A stretch of DNA of 9,227 nucleotides, from positions 1 through 9,227 of the forward strand of contig DEPX01000041.1 of assembly GCA_002358975.1 (NCBI GenBank), written 5' to 3'. Under the pieces are notes generated by a model, which worked only from the letters and a program-made list of their open reading frames with translations, made no database searches and was not told the origin of the DNA. Positions 1-6,137 of the stretch are shown here, piece after piece. Each line of letters opens with the position of its first letter. Position 1 is the stretch's first letter. The position numbers and the translations under genes are program-made. This DNA is from Micrococcaceae bacterium UBA3381. GTDB taxonomy: Bacteria; Actinomycetota; Actinomycetes; Actinomycetales; Micrococcaceae.

Positions 1-20
1 GTAATGAAGTCTTTATGCGG

Positions 21-977
21 TTATTCTGCTTTGGCCACTTCGTGGAAGCCAAGCGTCACTGGGGTTTCACGTTCGAAGATGGTCACCAGTACGACCAGCT
101 GACGTGATTCGACCTTGACCTCAGAAATCGTCGCTGGCAGGGATTCGAATGGACCTTCCTTGACGATGACAGAATCGCCAACTTGGAAGTCCACAGAAAC
201 CTGTGGAGCAGCTTCTTGCGCGGCTTCGCCTTTGAGTGGGGCACCAGCCTTTTCGGCCTCTTTTGCGGCTTCTTGCATAAGCGACGGCGCCAGCATATCG
301 AAAATTTCCTGCTGAGTTAGTGGCACGGGATCATAGGCATTCCCCACAAAGCCGGTAACCCCGGGCGTGTGCCGTACAGCCGCCCAGGCATCTTCGGTCA
401 TCTCCATGCGAACCAAAACATACCCAGGCACTCGAACGCGGTTGATCACCTTACGTACGGTGTTTTTGAATTCGACGACTTCTTCCATCGGTACTTCGAT
501 TTCATAGATGTCGTCTTCCACTTCAAGAGTCTGGCTACGTGTCTCTAAGTTGGCTTTGACACGACGCTCATACCCAGAATAGGTGTGGACGACGTACCAC
601 TCGCCCAAAGAGCGACGTAGTCTAGCCCGCAGCTCATCGGCGACCTGTTCAGGGTCTTTGGCAGCTGGTTCCTGCGCTTCAGTGTCAGCCGGTTCTTGCT
701 CCGTCGACGCTTGTTCCGCTATGGCTTTCTCATCGTCCTCGTAAGTGGCCATTTCCTCGGCTGCTTCAGCAGGAGCCTTGACTGCTACTTCGTCAGCTTC
801 AGCTTGCTGATCACTAGTTTGCTCGTCACTAGCCGGTACATCATCACGGTCTTCGACGTCAGCAGCTGCCTCGGGGTCCTGTTCGTCTGGTTCGACAAAG
901 TCGTTAACATCTTCGGCCGAAGCAGTGGACTCTTCAACTTCGGGGGCGATGTTTGGATCGAGTTCGTTCTCCGACAC
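21..977 (-). CDS. nusG: Transcription termination/antitermination protein NusG, with acidic N-terminal extension
   Basis: NusG binds RNA polymerase through its NGN domain and affects pausing, Rho-dependent termination and coupling to the ribosome through its KOW domain. From the chosen start the protein has 318 residues. Residues 1-120 are a low-complexity acidic stretch. The NGN domain begins at E126-WYVVHTYSGYERRVK, and its RVPGYVLVRM core and the GVTGFVG turn are clear. An alanine/glutamate-rich linker follows, then a KOW domain (about 262-318) with VGDSVIVKEGPF and the conserved TIFERETPV strand. An upstream TTG at 1002-1004 would add nine residues. I prefer the GTG at 975-977 because AGCAGGA lies six bases before it and the resulting start (V/M-SENELD) resembles the NusG start I recall from Arthrobacter relatives. 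The gene lies downstream of secE on the same strand, as in most bacteria. Identity is very sure, the start less so. Confidence 0.96.
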   Translation of the reverse strand: MSENELDPNIAPEVEESTASAEDVNDFVEPDEQDPEAAADVEDRDDVPASDEQTSDQQAEADEVAVKAPAEAAEEMATYEDDEKAIAEQASTEQEPADTEAQEPAAKDPEQVADELRARLRRSLGEWYVVHTYSGYERRVKANLETRSQTLEVEDDIYEIEVPMEEVVEFKNTVRKVINRVRVPGYVLVRMEMTEDAWAAVRHTPGVTGFVGNAYDPVPLTQQEIFDMLAPSLMQEAAKEAEKAGAPLKGEAAQEAAPQVSVDFQVGDSVIVKEGPFESLPATISEVKVESRQLVVLVTIFERETPVTLGFHEVAKAE

Positions 978-983
978 TAGGTA

Positions 984-990
984 TCCTGCT
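984..990 (-). promoter_or_regulatory. Shine-Dalgarno site supporting the nusG GTG start
   Basis: On the minus strand AGCAGGA stands six bases upstream of the GTG at 975-977. The rival TTG at 1002-1004 has an AGGAAA about nine bases upstream, so it is not excluded. Spacing and the N-terminal sequence favour the GTG. Confidence 0.55.
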
Positions 991-1022
991 TTCTCAACGG
1001 TCAATCACGGGCGTTTCCTGAT

Positions 1023-1058
1023 CTTCACAACGGGCAGCTCCCCGCGATGCATGTGAAG
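1023..1058 (-). repeat. Stem-loop between secE and nusG
   Basis: Perfect 7-base arms CTTCACA (1023-1029) and TGTGAAG (1052-1058) enclose a second stem CGGG (1031-1034) / CCCG (1041-1044). In the direction of the operon no T-run follows, so it is not an obvious intrinsic terminator for secE. It could be an intercistronic structure that protects or processes mRNA. On the plus strand the right arm is followed at once by six T residues (1059-1064), so it could stop antisense transcripts crossing nusG. Confidence 0.55.
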
Positions 1059-1062
1059 TTTT

Positions 1063-1305
1063 TTAGAGGCCGTCAGAACCACCGAATACCCAGGATGCAC
1101 CCATACCGAACAGCCAGTCGAGCAGGCTCACCAGCGCAATTACGATGACAACGAAGACCAAAACAACGCCGGTCATCTTTATCAGCTCCTGGCGGGTCGG
1201 AGTGACGACCTTGCGCATCTCGTCGACGACTTGGCGCAGGAACAGCATAATGCGAGCAATGATCCCGCGCTTTTCAGCGCCTTGGGAGGTTGAAGTATTG
1301 CTCAC
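1063..1305 (-). CDS. secE: Preprotein translocase subunit SecE
   Basis: SecE is the small membrane subunit that clamps SecY in the SecYEG export channel. The 80-residue protein has the single-span form usual in Gram-positive bacteria. A polar N-terminus is followed by the amphipathic segment FLRQVVDEMRKVVTPTRQEL (about residues 23-42), the best conserved SecE signature, and then one membrane helix (about 46-66). The start is GTG at 1303-1305, preceded by a close GAGG. It lies between tRNA-Trp and nusG on the same strand, the classic secE-nusG pairing. Length and motif make the call sure. Confidence 0.96.
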   Translation of the reverse strand: MSNTSTSQGAEKRGIIARIMLFLRQVVDEMRKVVTPTRQELIKMTGVVLVFVVIVIALVSLLDWLFGMGASWVFGGSDGL

Positions 1306-1335
1306 GGGTCCTCGCTACATACGATTTTTGCTGAT

Positions 1336-1359
1336 AGGTTCTTCGATTCTTTCGAACCT
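1336..1359 (-). repeat. Small inverted repeat between tRNA-Trp and secE
   Basis: Arms AGGTTC (1336-1341) and GAACCT (1354-1359) could form a six-pair hairpin just after the tRNA 3' end. An alternative inner pairing TTCGA/TCGAA exists. There is no T-run behind it in the operon direction, so it is more likely a processing or spacer structure than a terminator. The function is unknown. Confidence 0.3.
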
Positions 1360-1365
1360 CATGCG

Positions 1366-1438
1366 CAGGGCAGACAGGACTCGAACCTGCAACCGACGGT
1401 TTTGGAGACCGTTGCGCTACCAATTGCGCCACTGCCCT
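1366..1438 (-). tRNA. trnW: tRNA-Trp (anticodon CCA)
   Basis: The 73-base sequence folds fully. The acceptor stem AGGGCAG/CTGCCCT has discriminator G. The D arm is GCGC/GCGC around AATTGGTA. The anticodon stem ACGGT/ACCGT holds the loop CTCCAAA, so the anticodon is CCA (Trp). The variable region has five bases, and the T arm GCAGG/CCTGT holds TTCGAGT. The 3' CCA is not encoded (the sequence continues CGCATG) and must be added enzymatically. It precedes secE on the same strand with about 60 bases between, and is probably cotranscribed with secE-nusG. Confidence 0.97.
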
Positions 1439-1458
1439 AGGCTTGACCGCACACAAAA

Positions 1459-1487
1459 ATAAGAGTGCGACCTACACCAGAGTCCAA
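1459..1487 (-). promoter_or_regulatory. Candidate promoter of tRNA-Trp-secE-nusG
   Basis: On the minus strand TTGGAC (1482-1487) and TCTTAT (1459-1464) are spaced by 17 bases. Transcription would start some 15-20 bases before the tRNA 5' end. The -35 is good and the -10 only fair (the conserved A at its second position is missing), so this is a candidate from position and spacing only. Confidence 0.35.
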
Positions 1488-1565
1488 TCATAGCCAATGC
1501 GAGGCGAGTCGACAAATCCGGCAACGCATCGCCGAGATTACTACAGTCTCATCATTCTTGGCGCA

Positions 1566-1579
1566 TGGTGTAAACACCA
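1566..1579. promoter_or_regulatory. 14-base palindrome upstream of the aminotransferase
   Basis: TGGTGT-AA-ACACCA is a perfect 6-2-6 inverted repeat about 90 bases before the aminotransferase ATG, in the divergent intergenic region. The symmetry suits a dimeric repressor site, but I recognise no specific consensus and see no convincing -35/-10 pair next to it. Confidence 0.25.
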
Positions 1580-1669
1580 CGGCGAGCGCGTCCATACAGT
1601 ACCATTAGGCCACAGATCGTCCATCGTCACCAACCTGAGTGACACCCGAGTTTGAAAGGCTCCGACTAT

Positions 1670-2875
1670 ATGGTTGAACCCGCACGTCGCGTTTCTGCCC
1701 GCCTGCAAGCGATCCCCGAATCTGCAACACTGGCGATAACCGCAAAAGCCGCACAATTGCGAGCCGCCGGTGAACCGGTCATTGGTTTTGGCGCTGGTGA
1801 ACCCGACTTTCCCACACCCGATTATATTGTCAACGCCGCCCAGGCCGCTTTAGCGGATCCAGCTAATTTTCGTTACACACCTGCCGCCGGTCTTCCCGAG
1901 TTACGGCAGGCCATTGCCGATAAGACCTTACGAGACTCCGGCGTTGCAGTGGATCCCTCCCAAGTAATTGTGACTAATGGGGGCAAACAAGCCGTATACA
2001 ACACCTTTGCTGCGCTCACCGATCCGGGCGATGAGGTTCTACTGCCAACGCCGTACTGGACCACTTACCCAGAGTCCATCAAACTCGCCGGTGGCATCCC
2101 AGTTGATGTATTTGCCGGTGCTGAAACCGAGTACAAGGTCAGCGTTGAGCAACTAGAAGCAGCAAGGACCGAAAACACCAAAGCGCTTGTATTTGTCTCA
2201 CCGTCTAACCCCACGGGTGCGGTCTACACACCCGAAGAGACCAAAGCTATCGGTCAATGGGCGCTACAACATGGCCTCTGGGTAATCACCGATGAAATTT
2301 ATGAGCACTTGATCTATGACGACGCCGTCTTTACCTCAATCCTGAAGGCTGTACCCGAACTTGCTGACCAGACCGTCATTGTCAATGGGGTAGCAAAGAC
2401 ATATGCAATGACTGGCTGGCGTGTGGGTTGGATGATTGCACCGGCCGATGTCATTCAAGCGGCCAAAACCTTGCAGTCTCATGCCACTTCCAATGTCAAC
2501 AACATCGCCCAAAAAGCTGCCTTGGCAGCAGTATCCGGGCCATTGGACGCCGTCGACGAAATGCTAAAAGCTTTTGACGACAGACGTAAAACCATGGTGA
2601 AAATCCTTAATGATATCGATGGCTTTCACTGCCCTATGCCTAAAGGAGCCTTTTATGCTTACGTCGATGTCACTCGGGCCATTGGCAAAAAAATCGCTGG
2701 CCAACGTGTCGACACGTCTGCTGAACTAGCGGCTGTGATACTAGAAAAGGCACAGGTAGCTGTGGTGCCAGGGGAAGCATTTGGTAAGACCGGTTACATT
2801 CGGCTGTCGTATGCTCTTGGTATCAATGACCTTGTTGAAGGCGTTTCCCGGATTCAAAACCTCATCAACAACTAA
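1670..2875 (+). CDS. aspC: Pyridoxal phosphate-dependent class I aminotransferase, aspartate aminotransferase type
   Basis: Probably interconverts aspartate and 2-oxoglutarate with oxaloacetate and glutamate in the cytoplasm. The protein has 401 residues from ATG 1670, typical of subgroup I-gamma enzymes. Visible marks, numbered from this ATG, are GFGAGEPDFPTP (about 39-50) near the substrate-binding N-terminus, VTNGGKQA (about 101-108), SPSNPTG with the PLP-binding Asn180, TDEIYEHLIY with Asp208 and Tyr211, the cofactor lysine K243 in NGVAKTYAMTGWRVGW, and the substrate-carboxylate arginine R378 in YIRLSYA. An in-frame TTG at 1652 would add six residues. ATG 1670 is preferred because GAAAGG stands about ten bases upstream and the new start MVEPARRVSARLQ fits the family. 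It diverges from the tRNA-secE-nusG block. The family is certain. Exact substrate (aspartate versus broader specificity) is inferred. Confidence 0.9.
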   Translation: MVEPARRVSARLQAIPESATLAITAKAAQLRAAGEPVIGFGAGEPDFPTPDYIVNAAQAALADPANFRYTPAAGLPELRQAIADKTLRDSGVAVDPSQVIVTNGGKQAVYNTFAALTDPGDEVLLPTPYWTTYPESIKLAGGIPVDVFAGAETEYKVSVEQLEAARTENTKALVFVSPSNPTGAVYTPEETKAIGQWALQHGLWVITDEIYEHLIYDDAVFTSILKAVPELADQTVIVNGVAKTYAMTGWRVGWMIAPADVIQAAKTLQSHATSNVNNIAQKAALAAVSGPLDAVDEMLKAFDDRRKTMVKILNDIDGFHCPMPKGAFYAYVDVTRAIGKKIAGQRVDTSAELAAVILEKAQVAVVPGEAFGKTGYIRLSYALGINDLVEGVSRIQNLINN

Positions 2876-2903
2876 AAGTAAAAGCGGAACATAACCTTTA
2901 CTT
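2876..2903. repeat. Inverted repeat AAGTAAA/TTTACTT after the aminotransferase
   Basis: Seven-base arms (2876-2882 and 2897-2903) are separated by 14 bases, starting right after the aminotransferase stop. The stem is A/T-rich and no T-run follows, so it is a poor terminator. The right arm coincides with the proposed -35 of the molybdate operon, so it may be part of the regulatory region instead. Confidence 0.3.
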
Positions 2904-2926
2904 CAAACGCAAATACGTCATAGACT
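2897..2926 (+). promoter_or_regulatory. Candidate promoter of the molybdate operon, giving a leaderless mRNA
   Basis: TTTACT (2897-2902) and TAGACT (2921-2926) are 18 bases apart. Transcription starting 7-9 bases downstream would begin at or next to the ATG at 2935. No Shine-Dalgarno sequence precedes that ATG (the bases before it are TTCGATTTT), which fits a leaderless message, common in actinobacteria. This is inferred from sequence only. Confidence 0.4.
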
Positions 2927-2948
2927 TCGATTTTATGACGTATTTGCG
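2908..2948. promoter_or_regulatory. 14+14 base inverted repeat over the mod operon promoter and start codon, probable operator
   Basis: CGCAAATACGTCAT (2908-2921) and its exact reverse complement ATGACGTATTTGCG (2935-2948) flank a 13-base spacer. The left arm lies between the proposed -35 and -10, touching the first base of the -10. The right arm begins exactly at the ATG of the regulator and runs into its fifth codon. A DNA-binding protein covering it would block transcription. The best candidate is the first gene product itself. If transcription began upstream, the same repeat would hide the start codon in a strong RNA hairpin. Confidence 0.65.
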
Positions 2949-3342
2949 CATTTCCGAGGCTGCCGGATATCTGGGCGTTTCAGACGATTCTGTTCGCCGC
3001 TGGATAGCCAACGGCAAACTGCACGCTCACCAGGACGGCGCCGGACGGCAAGTCGTTGAGGGCGCCGAAGTTGCAGCATTGGCTCAGGCCGGCGCCGAAG
3101 GCCGACAAAACCTTCCTGGAGAACTCTTTTCCTCTGCGAGAAATAAACTCAACGGGCTCGTTACAAGGATTGTGTCCGACAACGTTATGTCGCAAGTCGA
3201 ACTTCAATGTGGCCCTTTTCGTGTGGTCTCTGTGATTTCAACCGAAGCGGTAGACGAACTGGAGCTCAAGGTCGGTTCCCCTGCGGTCGCAACGGTCAAA
3301 GCGACCAACGTAGTTCTTGAAACCACAGGGCTCACGCAATGA
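2935..3342 (+). CDS. MerR-like helix-turn-helix protein with Mop/TOBE molybdate-binding domain
   Basis: The 135-residue protein joins a short excisionase/MerR-type DNA-binding region to a molybdate-binding Mop (TOBE) domain. Residues 3-50 hold the helix-turn-helix: the LRISEAAGYLGVSDDSVRRW segment, then NGKLHAHQDGAGRQV as a wing. After a linker, residues 67-131 (ARNKLNGLVTRIV ... FRVVSVISTEAVDELELKVGSPAVATVKATNVVLE) follow the Mop pattern: NxLxGxV, Ser/Thr-rich turn, KVG-xxAxAxxKAT-V. It is first in the operon and overlaps modA by ATGA. The role is inferred: a molybdate-sensing transcription regulator of this operon, functionally like ModE but a different architecture. It could also act partly as a molybdate buffer. 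The start codon lies inside the inverted repeat described at 2908-2948. Confidence 0.88.
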   Translation: MTYLRISEAAGYLGVSDDSVRRWIANGKLHAHQDGAGRQVVEGAEVAALAQAGAEGRQNLPGELFSSARNKLNGLVTRIVSDNVMSQVELQCGPFRVVSVISTEAVDELELKVGSPAVATVKATNVVLETTGLTQ

Positions 3343-4115
3343 GACGCACACTTTGTACATTATTGACTATTACCGCGCTTACTCTCACCGGGTGTAATAG
3401 CGCATCCGAAACTGAAGATACTGATGCTTCAAACAACAAAATCTCCTTGACTATTATGGCCGCCGCTTCGTTGCAGACGTCCTTCGACGAAATAGCCGAT
3501 GAGTTCACCACCGAGCACCCAAACATCACGCTAGATCTCAACTATGCAGGTTCTTCCAGCCTGGTCCAAAATCTCGAAGCCGGAGCTCCAGCCGATGTTT
3601 TTGCCTCCGCAGATGAAGCGAATATGGATGATGCCGAAACCGCCGGCCTCATCGAAGCCAACACCCGTGATCTCTTTGCGGCAAACAAGTTAGTCGGCAT
3701 CGTGCCCATCGACAACCCAGCAGATGTTTCCACACTGGAAGAAGCTAACGCTGAGGATGTAAACCTCGTCATTTGCGCGCCCCAAGTTCCCTGTGGCACA
3801 CTATCTCGCTCTCTGGCCGACGCCGCTGGTATCACCCTGGAGGCCGTCTCAGAGGAACAACAAGTATCAGACGTTTTAGGAAAAGTCCGCTCAAGCCAAG
3901 CAGATGCCGGATTGGTCTACGCCACTGATGCTGCTCTAGCACCAGACGAACTCGAAACATTTAAGATAGATGGAGCCGATGAAGAACTCAACTACTATCC
4001 GATCGCACGAACAGCAAACTCTGAACATGCAAAAGCCGCAGACGAATTTATCGACTTTATACATTCTAAAGCTGGCCAAGCCATCTTAGAAGACAACGGC
4101 TTTACCACCCCGTAA
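3339..4115 (+). CDS. modA: Molybdate ABC transporter substrate-binding lipoprotein ModA
   Basis: ModA captures molybdate (or tungstate) outside the membrane and hands it to ModB. It has 258 residues. The signal peptide ends in the lipobox LTGC with lipidated Cys19. The mature part shows the family landmarks: AAASLQTSF (41-49), in which Ser44 corresponds to an oxyanion ligand; YAGSSSLVQ (69-77) with the second serine ligand; GAPADVFASAD (82-92); CAPQVPCG (146-153); and the C-lobe DAGLVYATDA (189-198) with Tyr194. These fit the serine and tyrosine contacts known for E. coli ModA. The mature chain is acidic (about 45 Asp/Glu against 10 Lys/Arg by my count). The gene overlaps the regulator by four bases, implying translational coupling, and modB follows after 17 bases. 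Confidence 0.95.
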   Translation: MRRTLCTLLTITALTLTGCNSASETEDTDASNNKISLTIMAAASLQTSFDEIADEFTTEHPNITLDLNYAGSSSLVQNLEAGAPADVFASADEANMDDAETAGLIEANTRDLFAANKLVGIVPIDNPADVSTLEEANAEDVNLVICAPQVPCGTLSRSLADAAGITLEAVSEEQQVSDVLGKVRSSQADAGLVYATDAALAPDELETFKIDGADEELNYYPIARTANSEHAKAADEFIDFIHSKAGQAILEDNGFTTP

Positions 4116-4132
4116 AGGGCCAGCCGAGGAAT

Positions 4133-4963
4133 ATGTCCACACCAAAATTATCTTCCACCGAGCGCCGTCAGTCCACCGTGGCCACCGGCGTTCCGGCTGC
4201 CGGTATTTGCATGGCGTTGTTAGCCGCAGCGTTTTTTGTTCTTCCGTTCATCGCATTATTGGTTGGTATTACGTGGCGGGATGTACCTGAGTTACTTACT
4301 AGCCAATCTGCACTGGATGCATTATGGCTATCACTACGCACTTCCATCGCCTCCACCGCCATCTGCGTGGTGTTAGGGGTACCGCTGGCGTTACTCTTGG
4401 CACGCACCAACTTTCCCGGACGTACGCTTACCCGATCAATCGTCTTGGTCCCCATGGTTATTCCTCCGGTGGTTGCCGGGATTATTTTGACCGAGGCTTT
4501 TGGGCGTCGCGGTCTCATTGGAGAATATTTATCCGCTATAGGAATCGACATCGCTTTCACCACTGTTGCTGTCGTCATGGCACAAACCTTTGTGGCGCTG
4601 CCATTTATGGTCACCACGCTGGAATCGCACTTGAGAGCTTCTGGACAGCCCTATGAACGTACGGCGCAATCGTTAGGCGCCTCAAAGTGGCGAACATTCT
4701 CTACCATCACTCTCCCGCTGCTACGTCCCGGCCTAGTATCTGGAGCTGTATTAACATTCGCCCGGGCGCTGGGAGAATTTGGCGCAACGATCACCTTTGC
4801 CGGGTCACTTCAGGGGACTACTCGCACTATGCCTTTGGAGATTTACTTGGCACGTGAAACCGACCCAGCTTCGGCTGTAGCTCTCTCACTGGTATTAATA
4901 CTGGTCGCCGTAGTGGTTATTGCGATCGCTTATTTCCGCCCACAACGGGACAGAGGTAGCTAG
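4133..4963 (+). CDS. modB: Molybdate ABC transporter permease ModB
   Basis: ModB forms the membrane channel of the molybdate importer as a homodimer. The 276-residue protein has about six hydrophobic segments (roughly 25-47, 65-90, 103-125, 143-163, 196-218 and 247-267). The cytoplasmic coupling loop YERTAQSLGASKWRTF (174-189), followed by ITLPLLRPG (192-200), is the EAA-type motif that docks ModC. ARALGEFGATITFAGS (210-225) and the nearby TMPLEIY are ModB/CysT-family signatures. A purine-rich GAGGA precedes the ATG unusually closely (two bases), with AAAGGG further up, so the ribosome site is not ideal. Only one base separates its stop from modC. The ModB call over sulfate permease rests on the mod neighbours as well as the sequence. 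Confidence 0.94.
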   Translation: MSTPKLSSTERRQSTVATGVPAAGICMALLAAAFFVLPFIALLVGITWRDVPELLTSQSALDALWLSLRTSIASTAICVVLGVPLALLLARTNFPGRTLTRSIVLVPMVIPPVVAGIILTEAFGRRGLIGEYLSAIGIDIAFTTVAVVMAQTFVALPFMVTTLESHLRASGQPYERTAQSLGASKWRTFSTITLPLLRPGLVSGAVLTFARALGEFGATITFAGSLQGTTRTMPLEIYLARETDPASAVALSLVLILVAVVVIAIAYFRPQRDRGS

Positions 4964-4964
4964 C

Positions 4965-5657
4965 ATGACCATGCCGGAGCAATCTCAAGCACCAAATTTG
5001 TCCGTACAGTTATCCGTTACGGCACGCAACGTAGATGTTGAATTTACAGTGCCCGGCAGCCAGACAATGGCCTTGACCGGACCCAACGGCGCTGGCAAGA
5101 CCACAACGTTATTAGCGCTGGCCGGGTGGTTGATTCCAGATACCGGCACGGCACAATTAGGCAGTACAGTATTATTTGAGTGCCCAGATCCGATGCAGCG
5201 ACCTGTTGTGTGGACTCCAGCACTGAACCGCGGTATCGGATACCTATCCCAAGATCCTCTGCTATTCCCACACCTCACAGCACATCAGAACATCATGTAT
5301 GGCATGCGGCGTGCAGGAGTAACCGGGCGTAAGGCACAACGCACACTAGCCGACGAATGGTTAGAACGCATCGGGTTGAGCAACTATGGCAGGCACAAAC
5401 CCGACCAACTATCAGGCGGCCAAGCCCAGCGGGTAGCGATCGCTCGGGTACTGGCTTCCGGACCACATCTGGTCCTATTGGATGAGCCTTTAGCAGCCCT
5501 GGACGTCAACGCAGCCCCAGCCATTCGAAGCCTGTTGGCCGAAGTTTTAGCACAGCATACGGTAATCCTAGTTACACACCACTCGGATGACATTGCGGCG
5601 TTAGCTGACCACGTTTATCAAATTGGATTGCAAAACAGGCCCGAAACACGGCAATAA
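4965..5657 (+). CDS. modC: Molybdate ABC transporter ATP-binding protein ModC, short form without TOBE domain
   Basis: ATPase that powers ModB. From ATG 4965 the protein has 230 residues, numbered here from that start. The Walker A GPNGAGKT spans 39-46, the Q-loop Gln96 is in YLSQDPLLFPHLT, the signature LSGGQ is at 149-153 (followed by AQRVAIARVLA), Walker B VLLDEP is at 170-175, the D-loop is ALD, and the switch histidine His205 is in LVTHH. All ATPase parts are present. ModC of E. coli is about 350 residues with a C-terminal TOBE/Mop region. Here the protein stops soon after the switch region, so molybdate sensing by that domain is missing. ATG 4965 is chosen because AGAGG lies eight bases upstream; the reading frame extends further up only inside modB. 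Confidence 0.93.
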   Translation: MTMPEQSQAPNLSVQLSVTARNVDVEFTVPGSQTMALTGPNGAGKTTTLLALAGWLIPDTGTAQLGSTVLFECPDPMQRPVVWTPALNRGIGYLSQDPLLFPHLTAHQNIMYGMRRAGVTGRKAQRTLADEWLERIGLSNYGRHKPDQLSGGQAQRVAIARVLASGPHLVLLDEPLAALDVNAAPAIRSLLAEVLAQHTVILVTHHSDDIAALADHVYQIGLQNRPETRQ

Positions 5658-5767
5658 GCACATATATGCAGGAATAACCGTGCCAAACACTCCATTGGCC
5701 TAGTGGTAGCCCCGCATTTCAACTACTGTCTTAGCAACCCGTTTTAGCACGCCAAAAGACATATTCA

Positions 5768-6086
5768 ATGTTGCGTACTATGTTCCATGCCAAAAACTCA
5801 TCGTGCCACAGTCACCGAAGCTGATCTTCACTCCGTGGACTCTGTAACTGTGGACCTGCAGTTGCTGGATGCTGACTTAGTCATTCTCATTGCTTATACC
5901 CAAATGGAAGATGCTGAAGCCCGCAACTACCTGCCCACGGTAGTTCATGTAGATGAGCAGAACCGTATCCTAAACCTTGGTAACGGCCCTGCTGAAGCCA
6001 TTCAAGAAGGTACCCAACACTCACCGCATGCTCGCACGGCCGCTGGTGAGCAAACAATCCCGGTCAAAGCACTTTTAAATTTGTAA
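5768..6086 (+). pseudogene. panD: Decayed aspartate 1-decarboxylase (panD) remnant
   Basis: Intact PanD makes beta-alanine from aspartate for pantothenate, after self-cleavage at Gly24-Ser25 to form a pyruvoyl group. Three lesions are visible. First, ATG 5768 gives MLRTMFHAK, the normal N-terminus with Lys9, but an A5 run (5792-5796) shifts the frame, and the THRATVTEADLH that should follow is in another frame. The first frame then stops shortly after. Second, the processing site reads SVDSVT instead of YVGSVT, so Gly24 is Asp. Third, LLDA is joined directly to DLVILIAYTQMEDAEAR. Against E. coli PanD about 47 residues are missing, in frame, including the TNG, R54/Y58 and NGAAAH regions. The later part (VVHVDEQNRILNLGNGPAEA) is well kept, followed by an unrelated-looking tail of about 25 residues. 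An open frame of 99 codons from ATG 5787 remains and might be translated, but it cannot be a normal decarboxylase. Confidence 0.85.
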
Positions 6087-6090
6087 ACCG

Positions 6091-6110
6091 GTCCTTGAGC
6101 TGTTGAGGAC
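6091..6110 (+). repeat. Hairpin just after the panD remnant
   Basis: GTCCTTGA (6091-6098) and TTGAGGAC (6103-6110) form an eight-pair stem (two G-U pairs) with loop GCTG, four bases after the panD stop. No T-run follows, so it is at best a weak terminator. Its right arm contains the proposed -35 of the ehu promoter. Confidence 0.35.
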
Positions 6111-6131
6111 GAGGAATCATCACCGTATTGT
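6103..6131 (+). promoter_or_regulatory. Candidate promoter of the ehu operon
   Basis: TTGAGG (6103-6108) and TATTGT (6126-6131) are 17 bases apart. A start near 6138 would leave a leader of about 120 bases before ehuB. Each box matches four of six consensus bases. No other pair as good was seen in the 171-base gap. Confidence 0.4.
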
Positions 6132-6137
6132 AGTGGA

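Noticed and set aside
1274..1456. 60-codon open frame on the minus strand with AVAQLVAQRSPKPSVAGSSPVCP
   Set aside because: It is the translation of the tRNA-Trp gene and its flanks, a well-known false-protein pattern.
4168..4617. 149-codon minus-strand frame inside modB
   Set aside because: It lies wholly antisense to a clear ModB gene and has low-complexity content with no domain I know.
5690..5735. tRNA-like stretch (TGGCCTAGTGGTAGC resembling a D arm) after modC
   Set aside because: No matching acceptor stem, anticodon arm or TTCGA-type T loop follows, so no cloverleaf can be drawn.
5787..6086. Functional 99-residue hypothetical protein
   Set aside because: It aligns piecewise to PanD with a missing core and a lost processing site, so I list it as a pseudogene while noting it may still be translated.
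6091..6110. Intrinsic terminator after the panD remnant
   Set aside because: The hairpin has no T-run behind it and two G-U pairs, so I list it only as a hairpin.
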